Origin: an uncultured Muribaculaceae bacterium
GTDB taxonomy: Bacteria; Bacteroidota; Bacteroidia; Bacteroidales; Muribaculaceae
NCBI GenBank assembly: GCA_910583675.1
Contig: CAJTYH010000010.1
Coordinates: 3,422 to 67,421 of the forward strand
Reading direction: 5' to 3'
Length of the DNA: 64,000 nucleotides
How positions within the stretch are numbered: position 1 is the stretch's first letter; every line of letters starts with the position of its first letter. The notes below the pieces were generated by a model. The model was not told the origin of the DNA and ran no database searches. It saw nothing but the letters and a program-made list of their open reading frames with translations. Shown here piece after piece: positions 8,846 to 16,774 of this stretch. Position numbers and translations under genes: made by a program.

Positions 8846-9802
8846 TTAGCGGAGGAGGGAGGGGGAGATGGTAGTTGTGCAGATCTCTGTGGCCATGGCA
8901 TTGAGGGTGAGTGCTGCCGAGCGGGTCATGGTGAAGCGGCGGGTGTTGTCAGGCCATGGTGCCAGCAGGAGGAGGCGGCCTGAGGTGCACAGCTCGAATT
9001 CGGCACCGGAGGGTTTGAAGCGCTCAGGGAAGCCTTCGGCTCTCAGTTCTATTATGCGGCCGCCGGAAGCTATGGCGGCGTTTCGCACATCCTTTTCAGC
9101 ACTGCTTATGAAGGGAGAGACGAGAACTCCTCCCGAACGGGTGCATTCTTCCCATCGACGGCGGTTGGCCGCAAGTTCGTCAGCGCTCCAGGCACGGTGG
9201 ATGATCACTGGTTGGCGGTCGAAATCCTTTAACAGAAAGATGTTGCCGTAAGCGGCGTATTCGCGTGTGCCTATGCGCAGGTGGTTGTATCGGCGGAAAA
9301 GGTCGGGATACATCCGTTTGATGGCGAGTCGGCGCGGGTTGTCGGCTATGTAGTTGATGAGGGTTTGCAGCTGACCGGCTTTGTTGACTATGCGGTCATG
9401 GAATTTCTGGGTGAAAAGCGGTGTGGTGGGAGCGCCTGTCTGTCGGGCGTAAGCGCTTGAGATATGCCCTTTGAAAGCTCCGATGATGCGTCCGAGATGG
9501 CGCGGCAGACGTTCGCGCACATGCACGAGCATGTGGATGTGGTCGGGCATTATGATAAAGGTTATTATCCGGATTTGCGGCGTGACTTGTGGGAAGTCAC
9601 CGATGGTGAGGTAGATCAGGTCGCCTAAAGGGGAGAGGGTTACCAAGGGTGTGCCGTCGCGGATGATCAGGCTTCCCAAAGGGGGAGTTCCGGCAGCGGC
9701 GGTGATGGTGATCATGTAGAAGCCCGGAGCCTGATAGTCGCGGAAAAAGGCGCGTCGCGTCATGCGCGGCTTATGAGGCTTGAAATAAGGGGGCTGGGGC
9801 AT
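8846..9802 (-). mobile_element. RAYT-type Y1 (HUH) transposase with C-terminal extension
   Basis: 318 residues. The HUH motif is MPDHIHMLV (H88, H90) and the catalytic tyrosine is probably Y151 in LINYIADNPRR, the arrangement of IS200/REP-associated tyrosine transposases. RAYTs usually end soon after this helix (about 150-220 residues). Here residues about 195-318 form an extra domain (HRAWSADELAANRRRWEEC, GGVLVSPFISSAEKDVRNAAIASGG, RLLLLAPWP) that recalls the nucleotide-binding core of DprA/Smf-like proteins, though I am not certain. The stop lies 2 bp from the convergent thioredoxin-like gene. REP-like palindromes occur on both sides, as expected for a RAYT domesticated to act on REP sequences. 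No transposon ends or target duplications were recognised, so autonomous mobility is doubtful. Confidence 0.75.
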
Positions 9803-9869
9803 GGAGGGAAGTGAGAAATAAGAAATTGAGAAAAGGAAAAAGAAGAGAGGGAAAGGGAGATGGGAAGGG

Positions 9870-9886
9870 TTTCCGCTTTCGCGTCA
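9870..9886 (+). repeat. REP-like half element
   Basis: TTTCCGCTTTCGCGTCA, one mismatch from the RC of the right arm of the palindrome at 9924-9969. Located upstream of the RAYT gene in the gap before the M13 peptidase gene. Confidence 0.6.
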
Positions 9887-9923
9887 ACACATGAGGAGGG
9901 GCAACAGTTGGGGAGGAGAGAGG

Positions 9924-9969
9924 TTTCCGCTTACGCGCCAGCGCACAGGTGCTGACGCGTAAGCGGAAA
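9924..9969. repeat. Complete REP-like palindrome
   Basis: Arms of 19 bp with one mismatch: TTTCCGCTTACGCGCCAGC (9924-9942) and GCTGACGCGTAAGCGGAAA (9951-9969), loop GCACAGGT. It sits 121 bp upstream of the RAYT start. The same core occurs at 8608, 8824 and 9870. Confidence 0.7.
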
Positions 9970-9991
9970 TATGCTGCTCTGAGCGGAAGAA

Positions 9992-10025
9992 CTGCTCTTG
10001 GCAGGGAAATGGCTGCTCTTGGCAG
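9992..10025. repeat. CTGCTCTTGGCAG direct repeats
   Basis: Two exact 13-bp copies at 9992-10004 and 10013-10025, each with short internal complementarity (CTGC/GCAG). A decayed copy (CTGCTCTGAGCGG) starts at 9974. They fill the space between the REP-like palindrome and the end of the M13 peptidase gene (10035). Confidence 0.55.
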
Positions 10026-10034
10026 AGGGGGATT

Positions 10035-12080
10035 TTACCAGATGATTACCTGCTCGGAAGCGGGGCGGTAGAGGGGGGCGCCCTCCTTGATGCCGAAGGC
10101 TTCGAAGAAGGGGACGATGTTGCGGAGGGTGACGTTTACGCGGTTCTCGGCAAGGGAGTGCACGTCGCCGATGGTGAGGTTGCGTTTCTCCTCGTCGCGC
10201 ATGTTGGTAGCCCAGATGTTGGCATAGTTGAGGTAGAAGGCCTGATCGGGGGTGAAGCCGTCAATCAGGGCATCGCTTGAGGTCACGTCCACACCTTTGC
10301 GTTTCTGGGAATCAAGGAATGCGGTGCGGGCTATGCGGAGGCCGCCCTGGTCGGCGATGTTCTCCCCCATGGTGTAGGTGCCGTTGGCAAAGAGGCCGGG
10401 TAGGATCTCCACTTCGTCGAACTGCTTGCCGAGCTTGGCGGTCAGTTCCTCGAAGCTCTTTGAGTCCTCTTCCGTCCACCAGTTGGTCATGTTACCCTTG
10501 GAGTCGAAATTGCGTCCCTGGTCGTCGAAGCCGTGTGTCATCTCGTGGCCGATCACTACTCCTATGCCGCCGTAGTTCTCCGCGTCGGATGCCTCAGGAT
10601 CAAAGAATGGATTCTGGAGGATGGCCGCCGGGAACACGATCTCGTTGGCGAGCGGGTTGTAGTAGGCGTTGACGGTCTGAGGTGTCATTCCCCATTCCGA
10701 CTTGTCTACCGGCTTGCCCCATTTTGCGAGCTGCTCGTCGTTGTGCCACATGGATGCGTTGTGCACGTTGGCATAATATGAAAGGGAAGGGTCTATCTTC
10801 ATTGAAGAATAGTCCTTCCACTTGTCGGGGTATCCTATCTTCACCGTGAAGGAGTTGAGCTTCTCTATGGCCTTGAGTTTTGTCTCGTCGGTCATCCATG
10901 GGAGGTTGATGATGTGCTTTCCGAGAGCCACGCGGAGGTTGCCGACAAGGTCTAGCATCTTCTGCTTGGAGGTCTCGGGGAAGTATTTCTCCACATAGAG
11001 GCGGCCGATGGCCTCCCCCATGTAGCTGTCGGGCACTCCGAGAGCGCGTTTCCACAATGGGCGCTGCTCCTGCACCCCCGAGCGCACCTTGGAGAACTCG
11101 AAATTGGTGTCAATGAACTTCTGGCTGAGGTAGGGAGCCGCCTGTGAGACATATTTCCAGAGGTAGTAGTCCTTGATCTCACGGTCGGTAAGCGATGAGA
11201 TGAGGTTGTCGGCCTGTTGCAGCCCCTTTACGTCGGTGACGATGAAATCGGCGGGTGTGTCGATGTTCATGGTCTCCACGAAGAACCGATCCCATTTGAT
11301 GTGCGGATACTGTTCCTTAAGCTCGGCAAGGGTGCGGGGATTGTACATGCGTGTGATGTCGCGGCTCTCCTCGCGGGTCATTGCGGAGTCGGCGATGGCC
11401 GTCTCGATTTTCATGACGTTCTTCATGATGCGCTGTGCGTCCTTTTTCTTGAAACCGGCATTGACCATCTGGTCGGTGATCAGTTTCTTGTAGGCGTTGC
11501 GGATGCGCAGTGTCTCCTTGTCGTCCTTGAGGTAGTAGTCGCGGTCGCCAAGACCCATCGAACCTCCCGAGACATACATGGCGTAACGATTGGAGTCCAT
11601 CATGTCTTCCATGGGGCCTGCTCCGAAGAACGGGCTGGAGTAGTATTTGTGCATCCAGAGCAGGAGATCTTCCATGCCTGCGGCATCGGTGGCTTCTATT
11701 TTCTTGAGGTCGTCGGCGATGGGAGCTATCCCCTCGGCATTGCGGCGATCCATGTCCATCCCCTGTGAATAGAGCGTCCAGATCTTGTATGCGTTCGTCC
11801 CGGGTTCGGGGTTGGTGGCACCGAGGTTGAGCACGATGTCCTTCACCTTGGCCTCGGCAGAGTCGGCAAGGATGTTGAACACGCCGTAGCGGGCATACTC
11901 GGCTGTGAGGGGATGCGCGTCCATCCACCCCTTGTTGACATGCATGTAGAAATCCTCACCGGCGGGTATCGAATTGTCTATGTAGGCCGGATTCACGCTT
12001 TTGAGGTGCTCGGCATTTGCAGCCGCCCCCGATGCGATGGCCAGGGCTGCGAAAGCCATGACAGGTTTGAAAATTTTCAT
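10035..12080 (-). CDS. pepO: M13-family zinc metallopeptidase (PepO/neprilysin-like)
   Basis: 681 residues with a clear Sec signal peptide (MKIFKPVMAFAALAIASGAAANA). The C-terminal catalytic domain has the zinc motif HEMTH (near residues 512-516), the distal Glu motif ENIADQGGL, and the substrate-binding NAYYNP block typical of M13 enzymes. Family members are gluzincin oligopeptidases that degrade peptides under about 40 residues in the periplasm or on the cell surface. Length matches the family (about 670-700). It is followed on the same strand by nothing until the RAYT and preceded by ychF across a 56-bp gap, so it may be expressed alone or by read-through. Confidence in the family is very high; natural substrates are unknown. 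Confidence 0.93.
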   Translation of the reverse strand: MKIFKPVMAFAALAIASGAAANAEHLKSVNPAYIDNSIPAGEDFYMHVNKGWMDAHPLTAEYARYGVFNILADSAEAKVKDIVLNLGATNPEPGTNAYKIWTLYSQGMDMDRRNAEGIAPIADDLKKIEATDAAGMEDLLLWMHKYYSSPFFGAGPMEDMMDSNRYAMYVSGGSMGLGDRDYYLKDDKETLRIRNAYKKLITDQMVNAGFKKKDAQRIMKNVMKIETAIADSAMTREESRDITRMYNPRTLAELKEQYPHIKWDRFFVETMNIDTPADFIVTDVKGLQQADNLISSLTDREIKDYYLWKYVSQAAPYLSQKFIDTNFEFSKVRSGVQEQRPLWKRALGVPDSYMGEAIGRLYVEKYFPETSKQKMLDLVGNLRVALGKHIINLPWMTDETKLKAIEKLNSFTVKIGYPDKWKDYSSMKIDPSLSYYANVHNASMWHNDEQLAKWGKPVDKSEWGMTPQTVNAYYNPLANEIVFPAAILQNPFFDPEASDAENYGGIGVVIGHEMTHGFDDQGRNFDSKGNMTNWWTEEDSKSFEELTAKLGKQFDEVEILPGLFANGTYTMGENIADQGGLRIARTAFLDSQKRKGVDVTSSDALIDGFTPDQAFYLNYANIWATNMRDEEKRNLTIGDVHSLAENRVNVTLRNIVPFFEAFGIKEGAPLYRPASEQVIIW

Positions 12081-12136
12081 TATACAAGTAGATTTAGATT
12101 GTTGTCAATTCATTAGACGCATCCGGTGACGGAAAG

Positions 12137-13240
12137 TTACACGTTGAAGCGGAAATGCATTATGTCGCCGTCCTGCACGATGTATTCCTTGCCCTCTACT
12201 CCGAGCTTGCCGGCTTCCTTTACGCCGGTCTCCCCTCCGAGAGCCACATAGTCGTCGTATTTTATGACCTCCGCGCGGATGAAGCCCTTCTCGAAGTCGG
12301 TGTGTATTACGCCGGCACATTGCGGAGCCTTCGCACCGCGCATGAAAGTCCATGCACGCACCTCGTCGGCACCGGCAGTGAAGAATGTCTGGAGGTTGAG
12401 CAGGGCATATGCCGCACGGATCAATCGTGCCACCCCCGATTCCTCAAGGCCGATCTCGGCCAGGAATTCCTGGCGCTCCTCGTATGTGTCAAGCTCGGCG
12501 ATGTCGGCCTCGGTCTGAGCGGCCACTATGAGCAGTTGGGCGTTCTCACCCTTGATGGCCTCGCGCACGGCATCCACATACTTGTTGCCGTTTACAGCCG
12601 AGCTGTCGTCAACGTTGCAGACGTAGAGCACCGGCTTGGATGTGAGCAGGAAGAGTTCGCGGGCGAATTTGCGTTCGTCGGGGGTGTCAAGCTCCACCGA
12701 ACGTGCAGGTTTCCCCTGGTCAAGAGCCTCCTTGAAGCGGCAGAGCACGTCGTACTGCATCTTGGCGGTCTTGTCGCCGCCGGTCTGAGCCTGTTTCTGC
12801 GTGCGTGCGATGCGTCCTTCGATGGTTTCGAGATCCTTGAGCTGCAGTTCGTAGTCTATGATCTCCTTGTCGCGCACGGGATCGATCGAGCCGTCCACAT
12901 GTGTGATGTTGTCGTTGTCGAAACAACGCAGCACGTGGATTATGGCATCGGTCTCGCGGATGTTTGCGAGGAACTTGTTGCCCAGTCCTTCACCTTTGGA
13001 AGCACCTTTCACCAGGCCGGCTATATCCACTATCTCCACCGTTGCGGGTACCACACTGCGCGGCTGGCACATGTCCACGAGCTTGTTGAGACGTTCGTCT
13101 GGTACGGTGATCACCCCCACGTTGGGTTCGATGGTGCAGAACGGAAAGTTTGCAGACTGCGCTTTTGCGTTGGAGAGACAGTTAAAAAGAGTGGACTTGC
13201 CCACATTGGGTAGTCCCACGATTCCACATTGCAAGGACAT
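12137..13240 (-). CDS. ychF: Redox-regulated ATPase/GTPase YchF (Obg family)
   Basis: 367 residues from the start at 13240 (MSLQCGIVGLPNVGKST), which matches the usual YchF N-terminus; a longer in-frame start at 13348 would add 36 unrelated residues and overrun the upstream hairpin. G1 is GLPNVGKST, followed by DIAGLVKGASKGEGLGNKFL (G3) and the NVDD region in place of a classical NKxD, which is why YchF prefers ATP. The C-terminal TGS-like domain ends FRFNV. The protein associates with ribosomes and translation factors and is implicated in stress responses. A TAnnTTTG -7 element (TAACTTTG, minus strand 13284-13277) lies upstream. Confidence 0.96.
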   Translation of the reverse strand: MSLQCGIVGLPNVGKSTLFNCLSNAKAQSANFPFCTIEPNVGVITVPDERLNKLVDMCQPRSVVPATVEIVDIAGLVKGASKGEGLGNKFLANIRETDAIIHVLRCFDNDNITHVDGSIDPVRDKEIIDYELQLKDLETIEGRIARTQKQAQTGGDKTAKMQYDVLCRFKEALDQGKPARSVELDTPDERKFARELFLLTSKPVLYVCNVDDSSAVNGNKYVDAVREAIKGENAQLLIVAAQTEADIAELDTYEERQEFLAEIGLEESGVARLIRAAYALLNLQTFFTAGADEVRAWTFMRGAKAPQCAGVIHTDFEKGFIRAEVIKYDDYVALGGETGVKEAGKLGVEGKEYIVQDGDIMHFRFNV

Positions 13241-13276
13241 ATTTCGTTGTATTAATGATCGATTGAGAAATGTATG

Positions 13277-13284
13277 CAAAGTTA
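13277..13284 (-). promoter_or_regulatory. -7 promoter element for ychF
   Basis: Minus strand TAACTTTG fits the Bacteroidota TAnnTTTG box and supports the ychF start at 13240. I see no well-spaced -33 TTTG, so confidence is moderate. Confidence 0.45.
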
Positions 13285-13303
13285 CAAAAAAAATCACAAA
13301 CAA

Positions 13304-13336
13304 GGGGTGTCTCCTCCCCGAGGGAAGAGACACCCC
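13304..13336 (-). terminator. Rho-independent terminator after ald
   Basis: Arms GGGGTGTCTC (13304-13313) and GAGACACCCC (13327-13336) with an inner TCCC/GGGA stem. On the minus strand it is followed by a T-rich tail (complement of AAAAAAATCACAAACAA). It separates ald from ychF. Confidence 0.75.
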
Positions 13337-13356
13337 ATACAAAAGCAAGGTGTTTG

Positions 13357-14475
13357 TTAATCAGTAGTATAGAGTTCCAACTTATGGAGGGGGAGATCCC
13401 ATGCCTCGGCCACGGCGGGGAAGACCACCTTGCCGTCGACGACATTTACTCCCTGCTCGAGCGCCTTGTCCTCTGCACATGCGCGTCGCCATCCCTTGTC
13501 GGCAAGCTGTATTGCATATGGCAATGTGGCGTTTGTTAGCGCGAGGGTGGAAGTGTAGGGCACCGCACCCGGTATATTGGCCACGGCGTAATGCACTATT
13601 CCGTCGACGGTGTATGTCGGGTCGGAATGCGTGGTCGGCACTGAGGTCTCGAAGCAACCACCCTGATCAATGGCCACATCCACCAGCAGCGAGCCGGGGC
13701 GCATCAATTTGAGCATGTCTCTCGTGACAAGGTGTGGTGCCTTTGCGCCCGGTATCAACACCGATCCTATGACGAGATCGGTCGTGGGGAGTTCTGCCTC
13801 AATGTTGTGGCGCGAGGAAAAGAGGGTCTTTACGTTGCGCGGCATCGTCTCTGCCACGTGGCGCAATGTGGGTAGTGATATGTCGGTGATCGTGACATCG
13901 GCTCCAAGGCCTGCGGCCATGAGGGCGGCATTGCGCCCCACAACCCCTGCACCGAGGATGAGTACCTTTGCGGGCTTCACTCCGGGAACACCGCCAAGGA
14001 GCACTCCGCGTCCCCCTTGTGGCTTTTCGAGGAACCGGCATCCCTCCTGCACCGACATGCGGCCAGCAACCTCGCTCATGGGTACAAGAAGAGGGAGCGA
14101 GCCGTTGGGGAGGCGCACGGTCTCATATGCGATGCATGTGGCTCCCGATTCGATCATGGCTTCGGTAAGCGCGCGCTCGGATGCGAAGTGGAAATATGTG
14201 AAAAGCAATTGCCCCTTGCGGATGAGCTTGTATTCAGGCTCTATAGGTTCTTTTACTTTTATTATCATCTCCGCGATTGCATACACCTCCTCTATGGTCG
14301 GGAGGATCGCCGCACCCGCGGCGGTGTATTCCTCATCGGAGAATCCGGTGCCAAGGCCGGCTGTGGACTGCACATACACTTTGTGGCCGTGTGCCACAAG
14401 TTCACGGGCGCCGGCGGGAGTAAGTGCCACTCGGTTCTCGTTGTTCTTGATCTCTTTTGGTACTCCAATGATCAT
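13357..14475 (-). CDS. ald: Alanine dehydrogenase
   Basis: 372 residues, the full family length. The N-terminus MIIGVPKEIKNNENRVALTPAGA is the conserved AlaDH/PNT start; the NAD-binding Rossmann region shows VLILGAGVVGRNAALMAAGLGADVTI; the catalytic His lies in the FTYFHFASE block. The enzyme reversibly converts L-alanine, water and NAD+ to pyruvate, ammonium and NADH in the cytosol, linking amino-acid catabolism to central carbon and, under anaerobiosis, to redox balance. It appears to be a single-gene unit bounded by its terminator. Saccharopine dehydrogenase-like or PntA proteins share the fold, but the sequence is a clear alanine dehydrogenase. Confidence 0.95.
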   Translation of the reverse strand: MIIGVPKEIKNNENRVALTPAGARELVAHGHKVYVQSTAGLGTGFSDEEYTAAGAAILPTIEEVYAIAEMIIKVKEPIEPEYKLIRKGQLLFTYFHFASERALTEAMIESGATCIAYETVRLPNGSLPLLVPMSEVAGRMSVQEGCRFLEKPQGGRGVLLGGVPGVKPAKVLILGAGVVGRNAALMAAGLGADVTITDISLPTLRHVAETMPRNVKTLFSSRHNIEAELPTTDLVIGSVLIPGAKAPHLVTRDMLKLMRPGSLLVDVAIDQGGCFETSVPTTHSDPTYTVDGIVHYAVANIPGAVPYTSTLALTNATLPYAIQLADKGWRRACAEDKALEQGVNVVDGKVVFPAVAEAWDLPLHKLELYTTD

Positions 14476-14618
14476 GGCAAGTAGTTTTTAGGTTGGTTCT
14501 TGGTCGACAGGCTGATTGACTGAGATTCGACGGCGGCAAATCTAATTAAATTCCATAAAAACCACACATAAAACCGGTATGTTTTTCAACAGTGTTTTTT
14601 AGTATAATTTGCCTGTAG

Positions 14619-15503
14619 TCAGCGCGGAAGGGTGGGCAAAGCCTTGATGCGATCCATCGGTATGCCCAGACTTGCGGCCTTTGCGGCATCGGCATCGCGG
14701 TCGGCGTCGCGGAAACGGAGGTGGTTGAGGTATGCCCTACAGAAGTACAGCTCGGCATCCTTGTCGTCAATCACGAGGCCGCGTGCTATGTCGTCGGCTG
14801 CCGCGAAAAGGTCTCCGCAGACCATATGGCACATGGCACGCGCGGAGTAGTAGACCACATCCTCCTTGGCCTTGATAAGTTCGGTATAAAGCGGTATGGC
14901 GTCAGCCGCGCGGTCCGTGTTGGAGTAGATCAGGGCAAGCATCAGTGCGCCGTGCGGATCCTTGGGGCATAGCTTCCGAAATTTCCTGATGTCGGTTTCC
15001 GCGTCGGCGTACCTGTTCATATGCATGAACAGCACGGCGCGGTCGCGGTATGCGTCGGCATACGTGGAGTCCATCTCCATGATCTTTCCGTAGTCGCGCA
15101 TGGCATCGTCCGTACGCCCGAGGGAGCCGAGCACGGTGGCGCGGTTCTTGAGGATGACTACTGATGCCGGTGCCATGGCTCGCGCCTCGGTGAGGGTGTG
15201 CAGGGCGAGGGAGTCCTCTCCCGCGTAGTGCTGGATCATCCCTACGTTGGAGAGGAGCATCACATTCTGGGGGTTGGCGGGCTCTGTGCGCATGGCCTCC
15301 CGGAGGCAGGAGATGGCGCGTTCCCAGTTGCTCTGGGCCACGGCCTCGTCTGCCCACTGCACGAGCTGGAGATATTGGGTGGAACCTCCGGCGGAGCCGT
15401 CGGCACGCAGGGAAAGGGGGAGCAGGAGGGCGAGGAGGGGGAGAAGGGAGGGAAGAAGAGCGGCGATGAGAGAGTGGGAGAGCCGTATGCGTGTCAGATC
15501 CAT
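14619..15503 (-). CDS. Exported TPR-repeat protein
   Basis: 294 residues from the start at 15503 (MDLTRIRLSHSLIAALLPSLLPLLALLLPLSLRA), a long hydrophobic signal sequence; longer starts would lie wholly within the MATE gene. The mature part is a series of tetratricopeptide helices (about residues 45-280: NPQNVMLLSNVGMIQHYAG, YADAYRDRAVLFMHMN, HGALMLALIYSNTDRAADAI). TPR arrays act as protein-interaction scaffolds, probably in the periplasm here. The start overlaps the MATE stop by 10 bp, so the two are translationally coupled within an OPT-MATE-TPR group. No specific partner can be named. Confidence 0.75.
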   Translation of the reverse strand: MDLTRIRLSHSLIAALLPSLLPLLALLLPLSLRADGSAGGSTQYLQLVQWADEAVAQSNWERAISCLREAMRTEPANPQNVMLLSNVGMIQHYAGEDSLALHTLTEARAMAPASVVILKNRATVLGSLGRTDDAMRDYGKIMEMDSTYADAYRDRAVLFMHMNRYADAETDIRKFRKLCPKDPHGALMLALIYSNTDRAADAIPLYTELIKAKEDVVYYSARAMCHMVCGDLFAAADDIARGLVIDDKDAELYFCRAYLNHLRFRDADRDADAAKAASLGIPMDRIKALPTLPR

Positions 15504-16774
15504 TTGTGTCTGTAATAAAGAATTGTCTGGAGGGTGCCTCTGAGGAAAAGGTAGGCGATGAAGGCAAGCCAGAGGGCATGGTTGCCCATAGTGTTGAAAA
15601 GCGAGAGATATATGATGAAAAAGGCGGCCATGGAAACGGCCATGGAGAGGAGCAGCTGCCGGGTGAGGGTGGCTCCGATGAACACCCCGTCCCAGGCAAA
15701 AGCGGCAAATCCCGCAAAGGGGACTGAAACCGCCCACAGGTAATATTCGCGTGACGAGGCTATGACTTCACGGTCGGAGGAGAGCAGCGCGAGAAATCCC
15801 TCACCGCCGAAGAAATACAATGCCGTGAATAGCGCTGCCCATGCTGTCCCCCACAGCAGGAGGCGCTTGGAGCAAAGGTGCAGGGAGGCGAAATCGCGTG
15901 CACCGACATAGCGTCCGGCCAATGCCTCCCCGGCGAATGCGAAACCGTCCATCATGTATGAGAAGAGCAGGAACAGCTGCATCAGCAGGGTATTGACGGC
16001 GAGTATCACCGCTCCCTGCGATGCACCGGTCTTGGTGAACCATACGGTAACGGTGATGAGGCATGCAGTGCGGAGCATCATGTCGGCATTGACCTTGAAG
16101 AAGCGCCTCAGTTCACCCCCGCGCATGATATGTTGCCATATCGGGCGGCTGATGTCGTAGCGCCGCAAGAGCCATAGCCCGGTTGCGAAACCGATCCATT
16201 GCGCGGCCAATGTGCCGCATGCCACACCCTCTATCTGCCATCCCAGGCCATAGACGAGGGAAAGGCTCACGGCGATGTTCACCACGTTTATCACCACTGA
16301 AGTAACCATGAGCATGCGCGAGTTCTGCATGCCGAGGAACCATCCCGAAAGTGCGTATGTGCCCAATACAGCCGGTGCGCCGTAGATGAGTATGGTGAAA
16401 TAGCGCCAGGCCAGCAGTCCTGTGGAGGGATCGGGGTCTACGAACTGCCTCAGCAGCCATCTCAGCGGCCACTGGAGCAGGATCATGGCCGCTCCTACGG
16501 CACCGGCCACCATCAGCGAGCGGTAGAGTGCAAGGGCGCATCCCTCCCGGCTTCCGGCACCGTATGCCTGCGCGGTAAGAGCCGATGTGCCGCCGCGCAG
16601 GAAGCCGAAAAGCCAGTAAAGCATATTGAACATCACCCCTCCCACGGCTATCGCACCGATGTAGACGGCACTTCCCATGTGGCCTACTATGGCCGTGTCC
16701 ACGAGTCCGAGCAGGGGGGTGGTGATGTTGGCTATGATCGATGGTATGGCAAGCGCGAGTATCTTCCGGTTCAC
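15494..16774 (-). CDS. MATE-family efflux transporter (DinF-like)
   Basis: 426 residues with about 12 predicted membrane segments in two homologous halves, starting MNRKILALAIPSIIANITTPLLGLVDTAIVGHMGS, the hallmark of the DinF branch of MATE transporters. These are inner-membrane Na+ or H+ antiporters that export cationic drugs or metabolites. The first codon overlaps the OPT stop by 4 bp (ATGA) and the gene's end overlaps the TPR start, showing tight translational coupling. The transported substrate cannot be predicted from sequence. Confidence 0.9.
   Translation of the reverse strand: MNRKILALAIPSIIANITTPLLGLVDTAIVGHMGSAVYIGAIAVGGVMFNMLYWLFGFLRGGTSALTAQAYGAGSREGCALALYRSLMVAGAVGAAMILLQWPLRWLLRQFVDPDPSTGLLAWRYFTILIYGAPAVLGTYALSGWFLGMQNSRMLMVTSVVINVVNIAVSLSLVYGLGWQIEGVACGTLAAQWIGFATGLWLLRRYDISRPIWQHIMRGGELRRFFKVNADMMLRTACLITVTVWFTKTGASQGAVILAVNTLLMQLFLLFSYMMDGFAFAGEALAGRYVGARDFASLHLCSKRLLLWGTAWAALFTALYFFGGEGFLALLSSDREVIASSREYYLWAVSVPFAGFAAFAWDGVFIGATLTRQLLLSMAVSMAAFFIIYLSLFNTMGNHALWLAFIAYLFLRGTLQTILYYRHKWI

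Noticed and set aside
8846..9802. Complete IS200-type insertion sequence
   Set aside because: No left or right end hairpins or TnpB found; REP-like repeats fit a RAYT better.
12155..13213. 352-residue antisense frame in ychF
   Set aside because: Mirrors the codon pattern of a clearly real GTPase gene; no promoter.
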